A DNA stretch of 16,019 bases from contig JAFDAT010000107.1 of the NCBI GenBank assembly GCA_019313725.1, forward strand, positions 1 through 16,019. The letters are read 5' to 3'. This DNA comes from Deltaproteobacteria bacterium. GTDB lineage: Bacteria; Desulfobacterota; Desulfobacteria; Desulfobacterales; B30-G6. The notes under the pieces are model-generated. The model saw nothing but the letters and a program-made list of their open reading frames with translations. It did no database searches and was not told the DNA's origin. A program made the translations under genes and the position numbers. Below are positions 13,694-16,019 of the stretch, in pieces. Position 1 is the first letter of the stretch; every line of letters begins with the position of its first letter.

Positions 13694-14854
13694 ATGGCCG
13701 CAAATGCTGGCTTGTACATCCACTTCCCTTTTTGTGTAAAAAAGTGCGCCTACTGCGACTTTTATTCCATCACGGACCTCACCCTGAGAGAGGTCTTCGT
13801 GGAGGCTCTCATTCACGAAATGGAGTTGTTGAGGAACTCGCCTTTTACCTTTGACACGATCTATCTGGGCGGCGGGACACCGTCCGTGCTGCCGGCAAAA
13901 GCCATTGACCGTCTGCTCTCCCGGGCCTTCACGATTTTCAACATCCAGAACGATGCCGAAATCACCATTGAAGCCAACCCGGGAACGGTGGACGAGGCCA
14001 GCCTGCTGAACTACCGTCAGGCCGGCATTAACCGGATCAACTTGGGGGTTCAGTCATTTTCCGCGGCTGCGTTGAAGTTTCTGGGCAGGATTCACACGGC
14101 CGATGTAGCCGTATCAGCCATCGTGTCTGCCCGCAAAGCCGGATTCGACAACCTGGGGTTGGATCTGATTTACGGCATCCCCGGGCAGGATCCGGCTTCC
14201 TGGGAAAATGACCTCCAGCGTGCCGTTGATTGCTCGCCGGAACACCTTTCCTGCTACACCCTGACCTTCGAAAAAGGCACGCCGCTGGGAAAGATGATGG
14301 CCGAAGGGCGTGTGGCGCCCCTCGATGACACCGCTGTTTCCGAACTTTTCAAGCTAACCCAGAACTTCCTGAGCCAGCACGGTTACGAGCAATATGAGAT
14401 CTCTAATTTTGCTCGAACCTCGCATGAAGGCAATACCGCTGCAGACAGAAATTTTTACCGGTCCCGGCACAACCAGAAATACTGGTCGTCGGCGCCCTAC
14501 ATCGGCCTGGGGCCTGCTGCCCACACCTTCATCGACCCCGAGCGTTGCTGGAACGTCCCCGACCTTGAGACCTACCTTTCCCGCCTGCAAAAGGGCGTTC
14601 TGCCCGTTGCGGAAAGCGAAACCCTGACAACGGAGCAGCGCCTCATGGAGACCCTTTACCTGAGCATGAGAACCATCGATGGTATCGACATCCCCCGACT
14701 GGAAGAAACGTTCGACCTGGATTTTCACGCCCGATACGCTGACGCATTGCAGGAACTCGCACGCCGGGGACTGCTGATCGTAACCGACACGCGCAGTGTG
14801 CCTACCCCCAGGGGAATGCGGTTTGTTGACACTATCATCGGGGAATTCATTTAG
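13694..14854 (+). CDS. hemW: HemW-type radical SAM heme chaperone
   Basis: Starting at ATG 13694 the product is 386 residues, typical for HemW. The earlier GTG at 13640 only adds 18 residues translated from repetitive spacer. The radical-SAM motif is C14-x3-C18-x2-C21-D-F. The D-F after the third Cys, instead of the extra C-x-C of oxygen-independent coproporphyrinogen oxidase HemN, marks the HemW branch. Y-L-G-G-G-T-P-S-V-L-P, the G-V-Q-S-F segment, H-N-Q-K-Y-W and G-L-G-P-A-A-H agree, as does the C-terminal HemW domain (E-T-L-Y-L-S-M-R near 330). HemW binds heme and inserts it into targets such as respiratory enzymes, in the cytosol. The ribosome-binding site is weak. It converges with the phosphatase-family gene across a hairpin-rich spacer. 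Confidence 0.92.
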   Translation: MAANAGLYIHFPFCVKKCAYCDFYSITDLTLREVFVEALIHEMELLRNSPFTFDTIYLGGGTPSVLPAKAIDRLLSRAFTIFNIQNDAEITIEANPGTVDEASLLNYRQAGINRINLGVQSFSAAALKFLGRIHTADVAVSAIVSARKAGFDNLGLDLIYGIPGQDPASWENDLQRAVDCSPEHLSCYTLTFEKGTPLGKMMAEGRVAPLDDTAVSELFKLTQNFLSQHGYEQYEISNFARTSHEGNTAADRNFYRSRHNQKYWSSAPYIGLGPAAHTFIDPERCWNVPDLETYLSRLQKGVLPVAESETLTTEQRLMETLYLSMRTIDGIDIPRLEETFDLDFHARYADALQELARRGLLIVTDTRSVPTPRGMRFVDTIIGEFI

Positions 14855-14869
14855 GTTGTCAGTGGAGCC

Positions 14870-14940
14870 CAGGGTTTTAACCCTGCACTGCTGTCTTTTG
14901 CCTGCAGCATTGCTGCTGTCACTGCAGGGCTGAAGCCCTG
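14870..14940. repeat. Inverted pair of CAGGGY...RCCCTG hairpins
   Basis: Hairpin one is CAGGGTT-TT-AACCCTG (14870-14885); hairpin two is CAGGGC-TGAA-GCCCTG (14925-14940). The two copies face each other, with flanks that also match in inverse (CACTG near 14886, and near 14920). They sit between convergent hemW and the phosphatase-family gene and may end transcripts from both sides, though neither has a T tract. The style is that of REP-like palindromes. Confidence 0.65.
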
Positions 14941-14999
14941 GCCTACATTTGTATGAATAAAAGCCTCTGGTCACGGACACCGACTACTAGTTAAAACCT

Positions 15000-15080
15000 T
15001 ATCCCCTTCTTACCTTCTGTCTCTTTATCACTTTATTTCGCTGTTTCTTTGTCACTCGTTCACCCTTCTGCCTTCAACCT
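15000..15080. repeat. T/C-rich 7-base-periodic sequence at the 3' end of the phosphatase-family gene
   Basis: Pyrimidine-rich units with roughly 7-base spacing (such as GTTCACC, CTTCTGC, CTTCAAC at 15058-15078) run from the spacer into the last codons of the gene ending at 15052. It resembles the korC-hemW spacer (shared TTTGTCACTC). The remainder of 14941-15000 shows nothing recognisable. Confidence 0.45.
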
Positions 15081-15813
15081 TTTTAATTTCAAACTCACAG
15101 ATCAGCGGCGTGTGGTCGGAGAACTTGACCCGGGGTATTGCAAAGGATGTGATCTGGATATCGGGGCTGTGAAATATGTAGTCGAGCTGCCGCCGCGGGG
15201 CACGGCTGGGGTGCGACGGCTCCCCGTTGCTGTTGGCATTTTTCAATCCGGTCGCTGCCAGAAAAAGCTGCAGTTCACGGTCCCCCCACAAAACATTGAA
15301 ATCACCGGCCACGATAACCGGCTTGGTGGATTTCTCCACCATTTTATGCAGCGATTCCAACTGGTAGTGGCGGTGGCGGAACTTAATGGACAGATGCACC
15401 AGAAAGACAACGCATTCGGGAAGCTCCAGCTCGATAACCAGGCGTTTGATGCCTTCGCGAAAGTAGTGAAACTTCTGGGAAATAATGTTTTGGTTGGTCA
15501 ATATGGCATTACCCTGTTTGTTCAGTAAGGGCACTTTCTGAGCAACCGAAGTCGTGGAATATTTGGACTGGTAGATGTGGTTCTGCTGCAGTTCCCAGGC
15601 AATCGATTCAGCCTGATTGCTTTTGCTCGAGCGAAACGAACCGGCATCCACCTCGATCAACCCCATGATGTCAGGATTAACAGACACAATGAAATCGATA
15701 ATCTTCTTGAGATTACCGTCTGTGTTCTTAAAATAGCCACTGTAGGGTACCGGTAGGTGAAAGAGCTTGCCGATACCGGCTGCGTAGCGAATATTATACA
15801 AAAGGAATCGCAT
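15052..15813 (-). CDS. Endonuclease/exonuclease/phosphatase (EEP) family protein
   Basis: From ATG 15813 the product has 253 residues forming one EEP (DNase I-like) domain. The metal and catalytic residues are in order: N7 (L-Y-N-I-R), E54 (G-L-I-E-V-D), H140 (V-H-L-S), D171-F-N173 (A-G-D-F-N-V), D211-Y-I-F, and S-D233-H234. The fold covers nucleases, sphingomyelinases and lipid phosphatases; specificity cannot be read here. No signal peptide or membrane segment is visible, so it is probably cytosolic. The start at 15813 is preferred because the domain begins there and a GGGA lies 5 bases upstream. Alternatives are ATG 15819 and TTG 15834. The last residues are encoded by 7-base-periodic sequence shared in style with spacers elsewhere. 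It converges with hemW. Confidence 0.85.
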   Translation of the reverse strand: MRFLLYNIRYAAGIGKLFHLPVPYSGYFKNTDGNLKKIIDFIVSVNPDIMGLIEVDAGSFRSSKSNQAESIAWELQQNHIYQSKYSTTSVAQKVPLLNKQGNAILTNQNIISQKFHYFREGIKRLVIELELPECVVFLVHLSIKFRHRHYQLESLHKMVEKSTKPVIVAGDFNVLWGDRELQLFLAATGLKNANSNGEPSHPSRAPRRQLDYIFHSPDIQITSFAIPRVKFSDHTPLICEFEIKKVEGRRVNE

Positions 15814-15911
15814 ACTCATCCCAACTGTTTTCAATTTGAATTATGGAAATGTTAAAAATATACACTTGCTTCCGTCGCTTCACGATTCCTTTTAAAAAAA
15901 ACAATTATCTT

Positions 15912-16019
15912 TTAGGTGGATAGGATTTTGATCAAAACCCCCACATAAAACCGTGCATGACTGATGGGAGCCGCCATGTTGGCCCGGTGATTGGCAAAAA
16001 GGCTGCTGTATCCGCTGTT
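15912..16019 (-). CDS. Possible C-terminal end of a leftward gene entering from the right edge
   Basis: The minus strand is open from the window edge for 35 codons to TAA at 15914-15912. The peptide includes N-H-R-A-N-M-A-A-P-I-S-H-A-R-F. I do not recognise it, and 35 open codons can occur by chance. It could equally be non-coding upstream sequence of the EEP gene. The A/T-rich stretch 15835-15911 may hold that gene's promoter (minus-strand TATATT at 15862-15857, no clear -35). Confidence 0.25.
   Translation of the reverse strand, partial: NSGYSSLFANHRANMAAPISHARFYVGVLIKILST

Noticed and set aside
14354..14980. Minus-strand 208-codon open frame
   Set aside because: It is antisense to the conserved 3' half of hemW and shows no recognisable motif.
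15935..15980. Group II intron domain V-like sequence at the right edge
   Set aside because: A CACGGTTTTATG string on the minus strand recalls the 3' side of domain V, but the matching GAGCC 5' side and the GAAA tetraloop are absent.

Overview
The window looks like ordinary chromosome from an anaerobic, probably sulfate-reducing member of the Desulfobacterota (Desulfobacterales-like). This is inferred from the 2-oxoacid:ferredoxin oxidoreductase operon, a ferredoxin-type protein with many cysteines, ThrH beside homoserine dehydrogenase, and the style of the intergenic repeats. No species can be named. No CRISPR array, transposase, integrase or prophage gene is visible.

Layout. Bases 1-2650 hold a [4Fe-4S] protein (5' end cut by the window) and a leftward multi-pass membrane protein of the MOP/ANKH-like type. 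Both read clearly more AT-rich than the rest. A leftward initiator tRNA-fMet with a near-consensus promoter follows (2689-2815). Next comes a leftward cluster (2823-5579): homoserine dehydrogenase (hom), thrH, a YbgC-type thioesterase and a DUF167 protein; the last three overlap. From a shared divergent control region, purM runs rightward, followed by a possible 34-residue small protein, an unusual array of mini-hairpins, tsaD and nagZ. mltG runs leftward from about 10.7 kb, divergent from a compact four-gene operon korD-korA-korB-korC. hemW follows, and the window closes with a leftward endonuclease/exonuclease/phosphatase-family gene convergent with hemW.

Function. Most genes are housekeeping: threonine supply (hom with thrH as likely homoserine-phosphorylating enzyme), purine synthesis (purM), tRNA t6A modification (tsaD), translation initiation (tRNA-fMet), peptidoglycan processing and recycling (mltG, nagZ), heme handling (hemW) and anaerobic central carbon metabolism (korDABC).

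The novelty is mostly between genes. (1) At 7109-7273 there are seven small hairpins, mostly 4-bp stems with 3-nt loops, on an 18-base period. They form two arms of opposite orientation, and the last hairpin contains the only good ribosome-binding sequence of tsaD. (2) At least five intergenic stretches show a degenerate 7-base periodicity. (3) A roughly 135-bp imperfect palindrome with a 14-bp tandem duplication lies between nagZ and mltG. (4) A pair of inverted CAGGGY...RCCCTG hairpins lies between hemW and the phosphatase-family gene. (5) The initiator tRNA has a U1.U72 mismatch. All identifications come from reading translations and motifs; no searches were run.
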